A stretch of DNA of 64,000 nt from Epiperipatus broadwayi (Eukaryota; Onychophora; Udeonychophora; Euonychophora; Peripatidae). The stretch is taken from assembly GCA_028023455.1 (NCBI GenBank), contig JAQFVV010000020.1, forward strand, positions 9,657,092-9,721,091, read 5' to 3'. The first letter of the stretch is position 1. Every line of letters begins with the position of its first letter. The notes beneath the pieces were generated by a model, which searched no databases, was not told the origin of the DNA, and saw only the letters and a list, made by a program, of their open reading frames with translations. Below are positions 11,585 to 22,860 of the stretch, in pieces. Both the position numbers and the translations under genes were made by a program.

Positions 11585-13680
11585 TATTTTTATCTTGATG
11601 CCAGTTTCAAAACTGAGCAATGATTTTTTAAAAAAGATTTTACATACAGAATTGCATTAAATTGAATTAAAGGTTTCCCATTTAATGAAATTGTCATTAG
11701 ATCTGAAATATGCTACACTGTCAGATTTGCCTGTTTTATACTGACAATAAACTAAATGTCCTTATTGCAATTGTTTCCATAATAATTCTAGCATTTTAAT
11801 TGTAGTAGAAAATTCACTTGTAATTTTCCTTATAAAATCATCTCCACTAAATCTCTAAAATCATTTACATTAATTTCATATTTTAAAATTGAGTTTTTAA
11901 TTTTTTCTCCCCTTCTAACCATGGAGAAGTAACTATTTCCATATCCTACGTTTCAAGATAATCAATATTAAAAACATTCTTCAGTTCTTCATCTGCGAAT
12001 GATAGATTATTTTCATTTTTATATTAAAATTATTTTGCAGCAATAATCTGCTCTTTAAGAACTGAGCAATACAACCTAAAAGTTCTTCTCATGGTAATTT
12101 CTTAAACTTCATATTACATGCAAGTGGCATTTCTTCAAATTGTGTAGACTGTAAGGTTAATTAAATTTTACTTTCATACAAACTTTTTAAATTATTAACA
12201 GTACTTATTGTTCTGATAATTAAAAGATCGGCTTTTATAATAGTTATATATCTACTTTGTAGAGAGCTTCAGAAAGGTATGGGAATTCTTGAAGAATATC
12301 AATTATTAATAGTAAATCCTCTAGTAATTCTAAATTTAATAATCAATTTAACAAAACTGACTATTTACTATTGGATGCAAAATGTCTGTAATGCTGATAA
12401 TTTCTGTATACATTGCAAGAATTGTTATTAAAATGCATACTGCCCATCGAGTTCTAATACATGACCAATTTTTAAAATTTCTATGTTCAGCTCATCTGCA
12501 ATTGTATTTAATTCGCATTGATTTTTTGGAGATTGATGATAAAATGCATATAATTTATCTACGAATATTTCAAAGTGATTTACTTCTTTAATATCCTTTA
12601 TTGCATCATATAGTGCTAATTGTTTTATGCATTAGGTAATGCCAAATCACAATATTTGGCAAATTTTCTAAAGGTGTAATTGCAATGCCTGATTTATTTC
12701 CCAGTATTACACTAGCACCATCGGAACAAAATACAATAAGATCTTTCAAATAATTCACTGAAAATCCATATGTACATCAAGTTATAATTAATGCATGATA
12801 TACAAATTTGGAAGTAGTACTTTCTAATTCTACAAAATCTATACAAATCCTATATTGTTTAGTAAATTCAATTTTTAAGTATATCACCAAAACGGCTTTG
12901 TTTAAACAGAGTTGTATTATAACACAAATTTTATATTTGTTTTTATTATTTTAGAGAATATTTCTAATTTTATTTCTTTGGAAACATGTTTCACTATTAT
13001 TATTGCAGTAACTCTTGAATGTAGTGATATTCCTAAATCACGACTGTCTTAATTTACAATTCTATTAAGTCGGGCAAATCAGACATTAGATGATTATTTT
13101 TTTTGCCAAATTAGAGTCAGTGTTAAAATTTTTTGCTGTTATTAAAACCCCTTTCTCATTTAATTTATCAATATTTTGGGTAATATTGATTTGTTACATT
13201 CATTATCAAGTTTTATGATTTTATTATACAAAATTGATTTATTATAAATATGTAAGTTTTTACGTAAAGACGCAGATCTTGTATTTTTCAATCCATTTGA
13301 TTTTACTTTGTTTCCATCCATTCTTTTGATAAATGACAATGTCTGCCACCTTCAACTCCCAAATTTTTATATTTTGAACAGGCAGAACATCTTAATTTAC
13401 TATTTTTAATTTTTAGCCAAATATAATGAGTTATGAAATGCTTGTTTGCTGTTCTAGCAATCAGATCAGGGAACATAATTTCTTATTCATTTTCATCTTG
13501 TGATTCTTGTAAAAAATAAATATCATTATCACTTTATTGTAGTAACTCTGATTCATCATTGGTACTTTCATAGATATCTTCTTCTGTGAAATTGTTTGTA
13601 TCAGAATCAGTTTTAGTTTTTTATCTTCTCCAAAAAAGACAACAAATTCGATTGACTTTTTATGTCAGTTAAATATTTTA
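11585..13680 (-). pseudogene. hAT-superfamily transposase relic (KIAA1586-like)
   Basis: Read on the minus strand, pieces of one transposase appear in order with many stops and frameshifts between them. Near 13330-13440 is a zinc-finger-like N-terminal block, IWLKIKNSKLRCSACSKYK with LGVEGGRHCHLSKEWMETK after it. At about 12680-12723 is [16 protein letters not shown], followed at about 12630-12660 by [13 protein letters not shown]. Near 11595-11690 is a tail block with SLNGKPLIQFNAILYVKSFL. The SDGAS...GxKSG and NIVIWH blocks are characteristic of the domesticated and transposing hAT-like proteins related to vertebrate KIAA1586. The total span of about 2.1 kb fits an intronless transposase of 650-700 residues. 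Terminal inverted repeats were not found by eye. The short plus-strand frame at 12382-12591 is antisense noise. Confidence 0.75.
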
Positions 13681-14477
13681 AAAATTAATAGAAATATATT
13701 ATTGCAAATAACGTACCATATTAAATTTATTCTTACACAATTTTTAAAACATAACTTCAAATTTTTTATAAAAACCATTCAACAACAAACATGTAAGATA
13801 TTGTCTACAAATTATCTCAAATAACAAAATATAAAATTTTTAAATGTTTCATAATAGAATAATGTAACATAGTAATAATGCCAAGTTAATATTGTGTGTA
13901 TTAACTTTATTTTCTTTTATGTTCATTAAAATCCATATTTAATAGGGTAATTAGATTTGCATACACGTATATCTCTTTGTTCTTAGTTCTTATATTTTTA
14001 AGCTGTAAATTTTGTTTAATCATAAATTTTTATAGCCTATTCTTATTTCACAATTTGATGTTCTTAATTCATTTGACCTATAAATAAAAGTATATAAAAC
14101 TATTACAATTTGATTGATAAAAACTCACTACACTAGTACTTTTACAATGTGCATTGTTTTCAAAAACTCTAAACCAATTGTCTGTCACAGGAATGTTAAC
14201 TCTTTCTTCTTAACTACATACTCAACTAACAAACCCATATACAATTACCTAAATCAATATCAATATCTCTCATTTTACTTGTGTATAATTGACAATACTT
14301 TTGTAAATCCATATTATACAAATGATTTAAGTTCAGAAGTATGTTTTTTGTATCAGTAGATGAACATAACCATGGTAACAATGGAACACAACCACATTGA
14401 AAACATAGAACAAATATTAAAAGTCTACTATAATTTAAACTTATTTTTATAAATAAATATAAATAATGTCATGTTTT
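13681..14477. other. AT-rich noncoding DNA, nothing identified
   Basis: A plus-strand frame at 14114-14359 has no recognisable motif and ordinary AT-rich residue content. Nothing else supported. Confidence 0.5.
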
Positions 14478-14601
14478 TCTGAAGGTTTGTGATGATAGTG
14501 TTCTAGCTGTATTTTTATATTGGACTATTTCCATCATGTAATATGTAAGTTGAATGTCTTTAAAAAAGTTTAATCTTTATTTAAATAATCCAAATGCATT
14601 C

Positions 14602-14815
14602 AACTGTTAGTAATATCAGAGGAAATAGGTTAGTATATGCACCAACTGTTACTCATATCACAGCAAACAACTGTTAGTAATATCACAGCAAACAGGTTAC
14701 TATATGCACCAAGTGTTAGTAATATCACAGCAAACAACTGTTACTAATATCACAGCAAACAGATTAGTATATACACTAACTTAGTAATATCACAGCAAAC
14801 AGGTTACTATAAGTA
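14602..14815. repeat. Expanded 42-bp tandem array in downstream pLTR
   Basis: Five to six units built on the phrase AACTGTTAGTAATATCACAG plus CAAACAGGTTAGTATATGCACC are present. Some units are full length (42 bp) and some are shortened to about 27 bp by loss of the GGTTAGTATATGCACC half. The upstream pLTR has three regular units, so this array has rearranged since insertion. Confidence 0.85.
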
Positions 14816-14858
14816 CAATGTTTCGAGAGGTATTTTTCTCCCCTCTTCTTCAGGTGTT
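14812..14858 (-). ncRNA. Hammerhead-ribozyme-like motif, intact core
   Basis: On the minus strand the order is CAC, CTGAAGA, stem II AGAGG with a loop of about 11 bases and CCTCT, then CGAAAC. This matches the hammerhead core CUGANGA / stem II / GAAA. In the homologous left arm at 4446-4492 the next bases are GTTGTG; a cleavage position after GTT would let CAC pair with GTG as helix I. That would leave the palindrome ACGT as a minimal helix III, the form known from PLE hammerheads that act as dimers. Here the bases after GAAAC are ATTGTA, so helix III/I is weakened even though the core is intact. Confidence 0.65.
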
Positions 14859-14874
14859 GCTGGCCTGACCAGTG

Positions 14875-14965
14875 ACAGTACTAGCATACGGGTCCTTAGA
14901 TTCTTGATTATTGAATTTTAAGGTAACGCTCTAACCAACTGAGCCATCCTGCCAAATGCAACAGT
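14875..14965 (-). ncRNA. tRNA-like segment, B box deleted
   Basis: On the minus strand GGCAGGATGGCTCAGTTGG continues into TTAGAGCG, a good tRNA D-arm/A-box match (TRGCNNAGYNGG). Compared with the upstream pLTR, the bases that would hold the B box are missing (the text passes straight from the GGACCCG stretch into TATGCTAGTACTG). Not a functional tRNA. Confidence 0.6.
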
Positions 14966-15290
14966 ATGTAGTAATTTCATATACTTATCTATGAGGTTCC
15001 TCCTGATTTCTCCACCTTTTTCTCAGAGCAAAGTTGATTAGTGGTTTCCAAACATTATGTATAGTCACACTAGGTTGGCTTATGGGATTTTTTGCCATTG
15101 TCATGTGAGCAGCTTCTTTAAATTTTCTTCTTTGTATCTTTTCTTCTTTATCCAATATTTTTGTATTTTCCCAATCAAACGAATGTTCATTGGTCCATAC
15201 ATGGTCTGCTACCTTAGACACATCTGTTTCCTCTCTTCTAATCATCAGTTTATGTTCTTGCAAGTGCTTTTGAATGGTACAGCTGGTCTC

Positions 15291-17434
15291 ATCAGCAATA
15301 TATGTTCTTCCACATTCACATGGTATTTCATAGATGCAGTTTTTTTCTTTTCAGCATTTCAAGTTTAGGCTTTGTAGATGTTAGAATTCCTCATGGTGTG
15401 GTATGGCTCTGGAAAGCTGTTCTGATGTTATACTGATTGCAGAATTTCCTTAATTTGTCTGCTATTTTTGGAATGTATGGGTACACTACAGAACCAATAA
15501 TTGTCACTTCTCTTGATGGTTCTTTTGTTGTCTATTTAATGTTTTCTTAATAACAGCTGATGGATAACCATTTTTCATAAGAGTTTGTTCTATATAGATC
15601 TTTTCTTTTTCCAAATTGCCAGTTTCTGAACAAACTTCTTTTGCTCTGTTCTACAGTGATAGTATAACTCCATGTTTTGTGTTTCTGGTGTGATTAGATG
15701 TATAGGCCAGGTATTTTCCTGTATGTGTAGGTTTTCAGTAAACTGTAGTTTTGATTTTGCCATGAGGGAGTCTTATCACAAGAACATCTAAGAATGCCAA
15801 TTTGTGTTCTTGTTCTATTGTGAATTTAATTGAAGGGGATATGTTGTTGATGTGTGTCCAGAAAGTTTGTAGCAATGCTTCACCATGTGGCCATACAACA
15901 AATGTATCATCCACTTAGTGAAGCCAAACCTTAGGTGGAGATGGAGTAGTTTTCATGGCTGTGGTTTCAAGTTCTTCCATGTAAATATTGCTAATCAGGG
16001 GAAACAATGGTGAGTCTATAACCATTCCTTGATTTTGTTAGAAGAATTCTGTGTTATATTGAAAGTAGGCTGTTTTTTACAGAATGCTAATAGTTCCATT
16101 ATACTATCAATAGGAAGAGCTGTTCTCATTTGTAAACTATTATCATCACTTAATCTTTTCCTTACAATAGACAATGCTTCTTCACATGGTACATTCGTGA
16201 ATAAACTTTCCACATCAAAGCTTACCAGTAGGTCATTTCTTTCAATTTTAATGTTCTCAATTAATTCAATAAAGTGTCTAGAATCCCTGACAAATGACTG
16301 GGTCTCATATGCCAAAGGACTTAGAACTTTGAGAAAAAATCTTGCCAAATTATGGCAAGATGAATCTCTAGAACTAACAATAAGTTGTAATGGAACATGA
16401 TCCTTATGAATTTTAGGTAGACAGTAAAGATGAGGAATTTTGCCGAAATATGATGTTATTTTACTCTTTTCTGAATCAGTGAAGTACTTGCGATGCTTTT
16501 TGAATAATGCTTGTAACTTTGTTTCCGTACTTGGTATCGGATCTTTTGCCACTTTTCTATATTGGCCTGCTATGAGGAGTTCTTGTATTTTGTTGTCGTA
16601 ATAAGTTGTATCCATTACAACTGTTGCATTGCCTTTGTCAGCATGGAGAATAATTGTAGAATTATCTGCTTTGAGAGATTTAATTGCTTTCCTCTCTCCA
16701 TAGGATATGTTTGATTTCAATATTTGTTGCTTATCAAATGTTCTTTTTATTCTCCAGCGTAATTCTGCTTCTTCTTCTAAAGGCAATTTTTGAGTGACTT
16801 CCGCAGTGGCTGCCAGTATATCTAATAAGAAGATATTAGATGGCATTACGGCAAAGTTTAATTCTCTTTCAAGAACAGAAATTTCAGTATCTGTTAGATG
16901 TTTAGAACTTAGATTTTTAACAGATGAAGCTGTTACATTGCTTGTTACATTATGATTTTTGATATGTCCATGGAGGTTAGCAAGCTTCTTCTTTTGACAT
17001 TCTTTTATTTTTCCATGTAATATAGAATATGATTTTCTTACTGCTTGAAAAACTCTGATGTAGTCAACCTCAGTAAGTTTATTTTTTTAGAAGACATTCT
17101 ACATTATTAATTGAATGCATTGTTTGATATTTAGACAACCTTTGAGTATTTATTCTTTCTCTTAACAGAGTTTCACTTGCACTCTGAATAATTTTCTTAG
17201 CTCTCTGAGAGTGAATTGGAAGTTTTAGTTGCAAACTTTAGGAATTATCCCTTCCGATTTACATTTACATAAAAAAGTTAAATGATTTTCTAATTTGGTC
17301 AGCTTCAGACATAGTTTTTCATAATGCCTAAAGTTTGATATAGTATCGGGTCCATACTGAAAACTTAGTGTTTTTCTGAAGATTTGTGATGATGGTGATC
17401 TAGCTGTATTTTTATATTGGACTATTTCCATCAT
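15291..17434 (-). pseudogene. PLE family A polyprotein: N-domain, reverse transcriptase, GIY-YIG
   Basis: The N-terminal block (17434-17225) contains FRHYEKLCLKLTKLENHLTF then CKCKSEGIIPK, a typical PLE start region. The RT core (16846-16016, 276 codons open) has DKGNATVVMD near 16640, LPKIHK near 16410 and the motif A box LVSFDVESLFTNVP near 16230-16190 with its catalytic Asp. A frameshift near 16030 breaks the motif B region, which continues in another frame as QNQGMVIDSPLFPLISNIYM. At 15915-15917 a TAA replaces the Tyr of the catalytic YVDD box, leaving *VDDTFVVW. The GIY-YIG nuclease follows (CIYEIPCECGRTYIADE at about 15337-15294, where YIG has become YIA) and runs to 14985. Plus-strand frames at 15057-15368 and 16029-16400 are antisense shadows. 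Confidence 0.88.
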
Positions 17435-17498
17435 CTAATATGTGTGTTGAATGTCTTTAGAAAAGTTTAATTTTTATTTAAATATTCCAAATGCATTC

Positions 17499-17624
17499 AA
17501 CTGTTAGTAATATCACAGCAAACAGGTTAGTATATGCACCAACTGTTAGTAATATCACAGCAAACAGGTTAGTATATGCACTAACTGTTAGTAATATCAC
17601 AGCAAACAGGTTAATATATGCATG
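17499..17624. repeat. 42-bp tandem array, three units
   Basis: Units start exactly at 17499, 17541 and 17583 with AACTGTTAGTAATATCACAG, giving a constant 42-base period. This frame stays open on the plus strand and creates a spurious repeat peptide (17491-17679). Confidence 0.9.
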
Positions 17625-17664
17625 TTTTGAGAGGTATTTTTCTCCCCTCTTCTTCAGGTGTTGC
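17618..17664 (-). ncRNA. Hammerhead-like motif, G12 lost
   Basis: CTGAAGA and the AGAGG/CCTCT stem are intact, but the second core box reads CAAAAC instead of CGAAAC. The same loss is seen at 4676-4722. Predicted inactive. Confidence 0.5.
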
Positions 17665-17682
17665 TGGCCTGACCAGTGACAG

Positions 17683-17765
17683 TACTAGAATGGGATTCGA
17701 ACCTGGGTCCTTAGATTCTTGATATTTAAGATAATGCTCTAACCAACTGAGCTATCCTGCCAAAG
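17683..17765 (-). ncRNA. tRNA-like segment with A and B boxes
   Basis: On the minus strand the A-box region TAGCTCAGTTGGTTAGAGC lies at 17753-17735 and the B box GGTTCGAATCCC at 17703-17692, about 31 bases apart as in real tRNA genes. The D stem GCTC/GAGC pairs. The 3' end after the T arm runs into TAGTACTGTCACTGG and does not pair with the 5' GGCAGGA, so it is not a normal tRNA gene. It resembles a lysine or isoleucine tRNA most in the D arm. It occupies the same place in each pLTR copy, between the nuclease stop and the hammerhead-like motif. Confidence 0.7.
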
Positions 17766-18105
17766 GCAACAGTATGGAGTAATTTCATATACTTATCTAT
17801 GAGGTTCCTCCTGATTTCTGCACTTTTTCCTCAGAGCAAAGTTGATTAGTGGTTTCCAAACATTATGTATAGTCACACTAGGTTGGCTTATGGGACTTTT
17901 TGCCATTATCATGTGAGCAGCTCCTTTAAATTTTCTTCTTTGTACCTTTTCTTCTTTATCCAATATTTTTTGTATTTTCCCAATCTAATGTATGTTCATT
18001 GGTCCATACATGGTCTGCTACATTAGACACATCTGTTTTCTCTCTTCTAATCATCAGTTTATGTTCTTGCAAGTGCTTTTGAATGGGATGGCTGGTCTTT
18101 GTCGT

Positions 18106-19139
18106 ATTGTGCAATTTCTTATTTATATTTTTATAAAAATATAAATTTTTATAAATGCGTAATCAAATTTGTTACAATATAGACACAAAATTTTGAAAAT
18201 TTTAACAATGGACTCACACTAGCCCACTGCTAGATCACCACTGCTCTCTTTGAATTATAACAGTGTAAGATGTGGTCTTACACGCCACCAAAAAAACCAT
18301 TAAACACCTTTATCTAATTCAAATCAATACCCACTATAACAACATTCTCTACATATAACATAAAGCAAGCTATATGCATAAAGAAAAAAACTCAAATAAA
18401 ACTTATTACCAAAAGATGAAAGATTCACAAGCACTGCTGCTGAGAAACATTTAATTGTTTTTATAATTAAACATTTAATGATCATATAAAATACATAACA
18501 GAAACTAAACTATAGAACTTAAATATTAATACAAAACCTTCTCATCAATTGTTGTTTAATTTACAAACATTGATAAAATTTAGACATAAGTAAAAAAAAA
18601 AAAACTTAAAGGAAAAAAATAATAAATACATTTTTTATTGTTATTAATCCATCATATATATATACTAATCATAACAAATGATGTAAATAATTAATACAAT
18701 GCAAGAACATATATGTGCTGTTTGAAAGCGTCAAATTCACATTAAAAAAAAGAACCTTATTTTGGTGATTATTAAAATATAAAAACAAATGAGGTTCTTC
18801 TCAAAAATCAGATCAAAAACTCTTATCGGCTAACCAGCATGTACATTTTGTGAATGGAAAATTGAACTTGTGGTTCAAACAGAAAATTCTGCCACCATCA
18901 AAGTAAAAACATCTCACTGGATAAATCTGGACAACTAAGAGATTTTAAATTATAAATCTCAAAAACAGCTTTAACCTTAATCTAGTTCACGACAATAGAA
19001 TATCACCTTTTGGCCAATTTCCCCCCTGGTGAATTTTTTCATAAGTATTATACATTAAAATGCATACAAAACAGTATATTTTATTATAATAAATTTTTTG
19101 TCCAAACAATTTGCGCTAAAAGACATGAAATTCAAAATT
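18106..19139. other. AT-rich noncoding DNA, nothing identified
   Basis: No gene, repeat family or structured element recognised. Confidence 0.5.
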
Positions 19140-19740
19140 CCTGCTCTTACAATAGAAGGCCTGCCCTTTTTTAAAAATAATTTATACTATATTTATTAGA
19201 TATCAAGAAATATAAATTATTAATCTTACTTTGACATAATACTTTATTTTCAAAAATATAATGTTATATTAGCAGCTGACGTAAATATGGTGTGAAGCAA
19301 TTTACAAGACTAGAAAATATCGCAATTTTGCAATAAATATTCGAAAATATTAATCTTTTGAAGCATAATTCATTAGATATAAGAGAAATAAATAAATATT
19401 CATTTGGACATTTAAAAATAATAAGAAAAAACAATTATTTTGTTGATTTTGTAAATTGAAAATAATCTTTCTAGAAACGATGACGTGTAAACTTTTGTTT
19501 TGAATAAGAACTTTTTTTTAATATTTACAGATACAAAATGTGAACATTTAATATTTATTTCAGTAGTAAACAAAAATATCTATCAAATGAAGTCAAATTT
19601 ATTATTTTCTGATAAGTAATAATCATTTTATTATATATTTTACATTGATGTGTGAGACAAAGAAAAACATCAGAAATATCAGAAAAATAGCGAAATTTGG
19701 TAAGGTTAAACTATTCAATATTTCATGAGTATTTTGAATT
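19140..19740 (+). repeat. Unclassified dispersed repeat, copy 1
   Basis: This segment is found again in inverted orientation at about 27800-28345. Shared phrases include ATTTCAGTAGTAAACAAAAA with TATCTATCAAATGAAG, TTTATTATTTTCTGATAAGT, GATGTGTGAGACAAAGAAAA and TATATTAGCAGCT. Overall similarity is high in the middle (19500-19680) and lower toward 19200. No coding signal; the superfamily is unknown. Confidence 0.8.
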
Positions 19741-22499
19741 TTGAGCTGGAGAATAGATAAACTTTAACTTAAAATTCTCAACAGCAAATACCTTGCTTTT
19801 AAACAAACTCCAGAATTTTATCAACTACATATATAGAAATACATACAAACATGCACTGCTAAATATGAAGTTATTTCATAGAAAGATTCACCCATGGAGC
19901 TATAAATGCCAAAACCAAGTTTGATTCAACACAGCATCTATTCATCTATGCTACAAACAACACCAACTTTAATATTTAGATGTGAAGCTACAAACTCAAA
20001 ATCTCAAATCAGGCCATACAAAGAGAGAAATTATGATCACCATCATGTATTTTCTAGAACACTCAAATTCCACTAACTGAAATATGAACTATATCAATGA
20101 AGACCTTTATAATTCTTTTAGGACATTTTCCATATGGATACTTGATTGATAGTATGGTAACATCATATTTTTATTTTATCTATATTTTTTTGTTTATTTC
20201 TTTGACTTACTATAGGTTGAAGGGGGGTAAAAACTCTTGATGTTAGAAAAGGAAAAATCATTATTTGTTTTATTTATAAATTGAAATAAAATATAGGTTC
20301 AGATGTGAAGTTACTTGCAGATGAACTTAATCATCACCAGGGTGAGAGGTAAGATTTTACATTCTTACACATTAAGTACTAATCATTTCATCATTTATTT
20401 ATTTGTTTTTCAGTATATATATATGACTGATAATCTCTAGTGTGAATGGTCTTTCCTATCACTGTAAAAAACAATCACAATAAAAGGGTGATCCCATACC
20501 ACCACCACATTACTAAAATAGATTAATCAATAAACTTACTAGAGATAATGAATTGTGATTTTAATCAAATCTAAATTAGCAAGTGCAAATCTAAATAATA
20601 ACAAGTTTTAATTTTTTTTTTTAGTATTGATATTAAATGATTATTCGTTGAAGGGAACGAGAGATTGGATTAATAAATATTAATCATAATAATCAAAGAA
20701 TATTCAGAGATATCTAAACAAATTATTTGCTTTTGTTATAACCTCATTGATTAAATTATATTAATTGTGAATAAATTTGTTAAATATGATTTCAAATTAA
20801 AGATTGTCATTTGTGTTTTTTCTTTATTTAGTTCTCAGTTTACTATATAGTGAAGTAGGTAATCAGAAGCTCGGATTACGCTTCATGATTATTAATGCTC
20901 ATTGTACCATCCAACGGGTTCAAAGTCTATCTCTCCATGCTCATACATGTACTCACTATTTGTACAGGAATTTATTTCCATTTTAATATTAATCCCGTTT
21001 TGATAGAAATAAGTTAATGATTTGGGAAAAAAGTGAATTAATAGTCATGGACATGCAGCGAGGGATAGATTTAATCAAAATATATACACACTTTTACTGG
21101 ATTAATAAGAGGTATATGAATTCATTGGGAAATATTCTGTATTTAAAATTTTGCATATTTTATTAACAATGGTGGCTCAAGATAAGGCGATTGGGTTGGA
21201 AATTTCTAGAAGCATTACTATGAAATTTAAAACAAAGAAAAAGGGGGAAATTAATTATTGTTACTCCGATAAATCAAAATTGCAATTAATAAAAGTACAT
21301 TTTCCATTAGCAGAAAATTAATCTATTGAAGAGATCTTTCACAAATATTAAAATAGAATTTAAAACAATCATTCAAGAATTTTTCAGACCAATTGCATTA
21401 TCTTAAAATACTTACAAAACAAAGGCGGGCTTGTTTGTACAAAAATTACACAGCACTCCAGGCTAAAGGCACAAAGTGTATTCCAAATATCCAGGGAATC
21501 ATATAAAGACTGCAAAAATTTGATTGAAAATACTTGGATTTTGTTTTGAGAAAGAGTTTTTAATCAGGTCACTGTAATTATGGGAGAGGAGTAAAACCAT
21601 CACACCTTCTCTTTTGACTGTTTCTGAACCACTTTTTACTGAAATGCCTGTTTGAACTTAAAATAAAACCATAAACTATTTAACTGTGCTTGAACCTGAT
21701 CTGGAAAATTATGCTACCTGCCTTGAAGTTTTGAACCACATCAAGAATAATAAACTGCTATCCAAGAAGGGAAGCAAGAAAGTATTATGAAGATAATAGT
21801 GCCACCTCCTACTTATTTTCTATATCTGTTGAATGTTAACTATTACTAAGATTAAATGGAAGCAGAATGTAAATTCTCATAAAATTAACTTACCTATGTA
21901 ACAATATTTAATCCACTTTTTACATGATTCTTTATAAAACTAATCACAAAATTTTCTATTAGCCTCACAAAATTCTTATTCTAATATGATGCAGCATTGA
22001 TTTTCTATATAATTATAACATTTTTTTATTTGTTCACATAGTATTCCAGTAATTTATTCCCCAACTCTGCAAATGTGTTTAATAAACAAATGTAAATAAT
22101 TTAGGATCACAGATCTTGGGAAATTAGAAAGTAAATGATTTTCTATCTTTCATATGTCATTTATATATTTAATCATTGCCTAAGTTAATAATTACATATC
22201 ATGTAATGATCCTCCAAAGAGTATCAGCCACATAAATAGGTAAATTAATGCTGTTAAAATTTTTTTGATCACTTGGTATCAAATCCAAAACAATGTTAAA
22301 GTTAAGGTTAGCTGGCGTGGGGATGGGAAAAGTTGGCCTCTATATTTTAAAATTTATTAAAAGGAAAATTACTAAAGCGAGAAAATCAATTTTATATTTT
22401 ATAATATGCATAATGTAAGTTATCTTTAAATATGTCAGCTTAAGCAATTTGATTATACCATCAAGAAAAGAACTAATATATTATGTGTTAACTTTAAAC
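19741..22499. other. AT-rich noncoding DNA, nothing identified
   Basis: Short frames (for example 20804-20986) show no family similarity. The stretch at 21170-21760 is a little less AT-rich but does not show a consistent coding frame. An (AT)n run lies near 20415. Confidence 0.5.
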
Positions 22500-22860
22500 C
22501 TCGTAAATGATGTTATATTTTGTCCAGGCATTGCTGCTAATGTCGGTCTATTTCATAAATTGTGTGTTATTCATCCAAAGTATGCACTGGGAAAGACCTG
22601 AGCCATTTAATCTTCATTTCCAGTCTGTGAAAGGGGAATAGAACCTGGACAATGTGCCTGCTTAATAACGGGATGTTGCACTATCAGGGCAATCCCAATC
22701 AGGCTAAATATTTCTTCATTCCAGAGACTGACCTCCATAAATTTGGAGTGTGGCAAGCCAGTATCATGTGATGTGAAACAAAAATTGCATTTGTATTCAA
22801 TAATCTCACAAGCGCACCATCATGTCTCGTAAATGAAGTCCTTAACATAAAAACAGCCTG
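22500..22860 (-). repeat. Less AT-rich segment, possible tRNA-related SINE relic
   Basis: Base composition changes abruptly here to near 40 percent GC. On the minus strand CCAGGTTCTATTCCCC (about 22645-22630) resembles a B box (GGTTCRANTCC), and GATAGTGCAAC lies about 40 bases upstream in the place of an A box. No second copy was seen in the window and no tail or target duplication was found, so this could equally be another decayed repeat. Confidence 0.3.

Larger units (their letters stand above)
14478..15290 (-). repeat. Downstream pLTR of PLE family A
   Basis: In element order this contains the final part of the GIY-YIG frame (15263-14985), a tRNA-like segment whose B box has been deleted (about 14965-14875), the hammerhead-like motif (14858-14812), a 42/27-bp repeat array (14815-14602) and the terminus (14560-14478). 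It is the counterpart of 17371-18105. Confidence 0.85.
14478..18105 (-). mobile_element. Penelope-like retroelement, family A, with direct pLTRs
   Basis: A near full-length PLE lies on the minus strand. It is framed by two direct copies of a 730-810 base pseudo-LTR: 17371-18105 upstream and 14478-15290 downstream. The body (15291-17370) encodes the N-terminal PLE domain, reverse transcriptase and GIY-YIG nuclease in that order. Each pLTR contains, in element orientation, the 3' end of the nuclease frame, a tRNA-like segment, a hammerhead-like motif, a 42-bp tandem array and a conserved terminus with TGATGATGG. This head-to-tail pLTR arrangement is known for PLEs and is explained by their use of tandem templates. 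Stops, a frameshift and core-motif losses show that the copy is old. Confidence 0.88.
17371..18105 (-). repeat. Upstream pLTR of PLE family A
   Basis: Matches the downstream pLTR from the terminus (CTGAAGATTTGTGATGATGG on the plus strand at about 17373) through the nuclease tail (ends near 18105, where the plus text reads GGCTGGTC as in the downstream copy). It holds the three-unit 42-bp array, the hammerhead-like motif and the complete tRNA-like segment. Confidence 0.85.

Noticed and set aside
14602-14815. CRISPR-like array
   Set aside because: Units are contiguous and share their full length without unique spacers, in a eukaryotic PLE pLTR; no cas-like genes.
15057-16400. Plus-strand frames at 15057-15368 and 16029-16400
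   Set aside because: Antisense shadows of the PLE GIY-YIG and RT frames on the minus strand.
17491-17679. Repeat peptide of about 14 residues (VSNITANRLVYA type)
   Set aside because: It is the 42-bp pLTR array (divisible by three) read on the strand opposite to the element; not a protein.
17683-17765. Functional tRNA gene
   Set aside because: The acceptor stem cannot pair at the 3' end and the segment is embedded identically in other pLTR copies; tRNA-like only.
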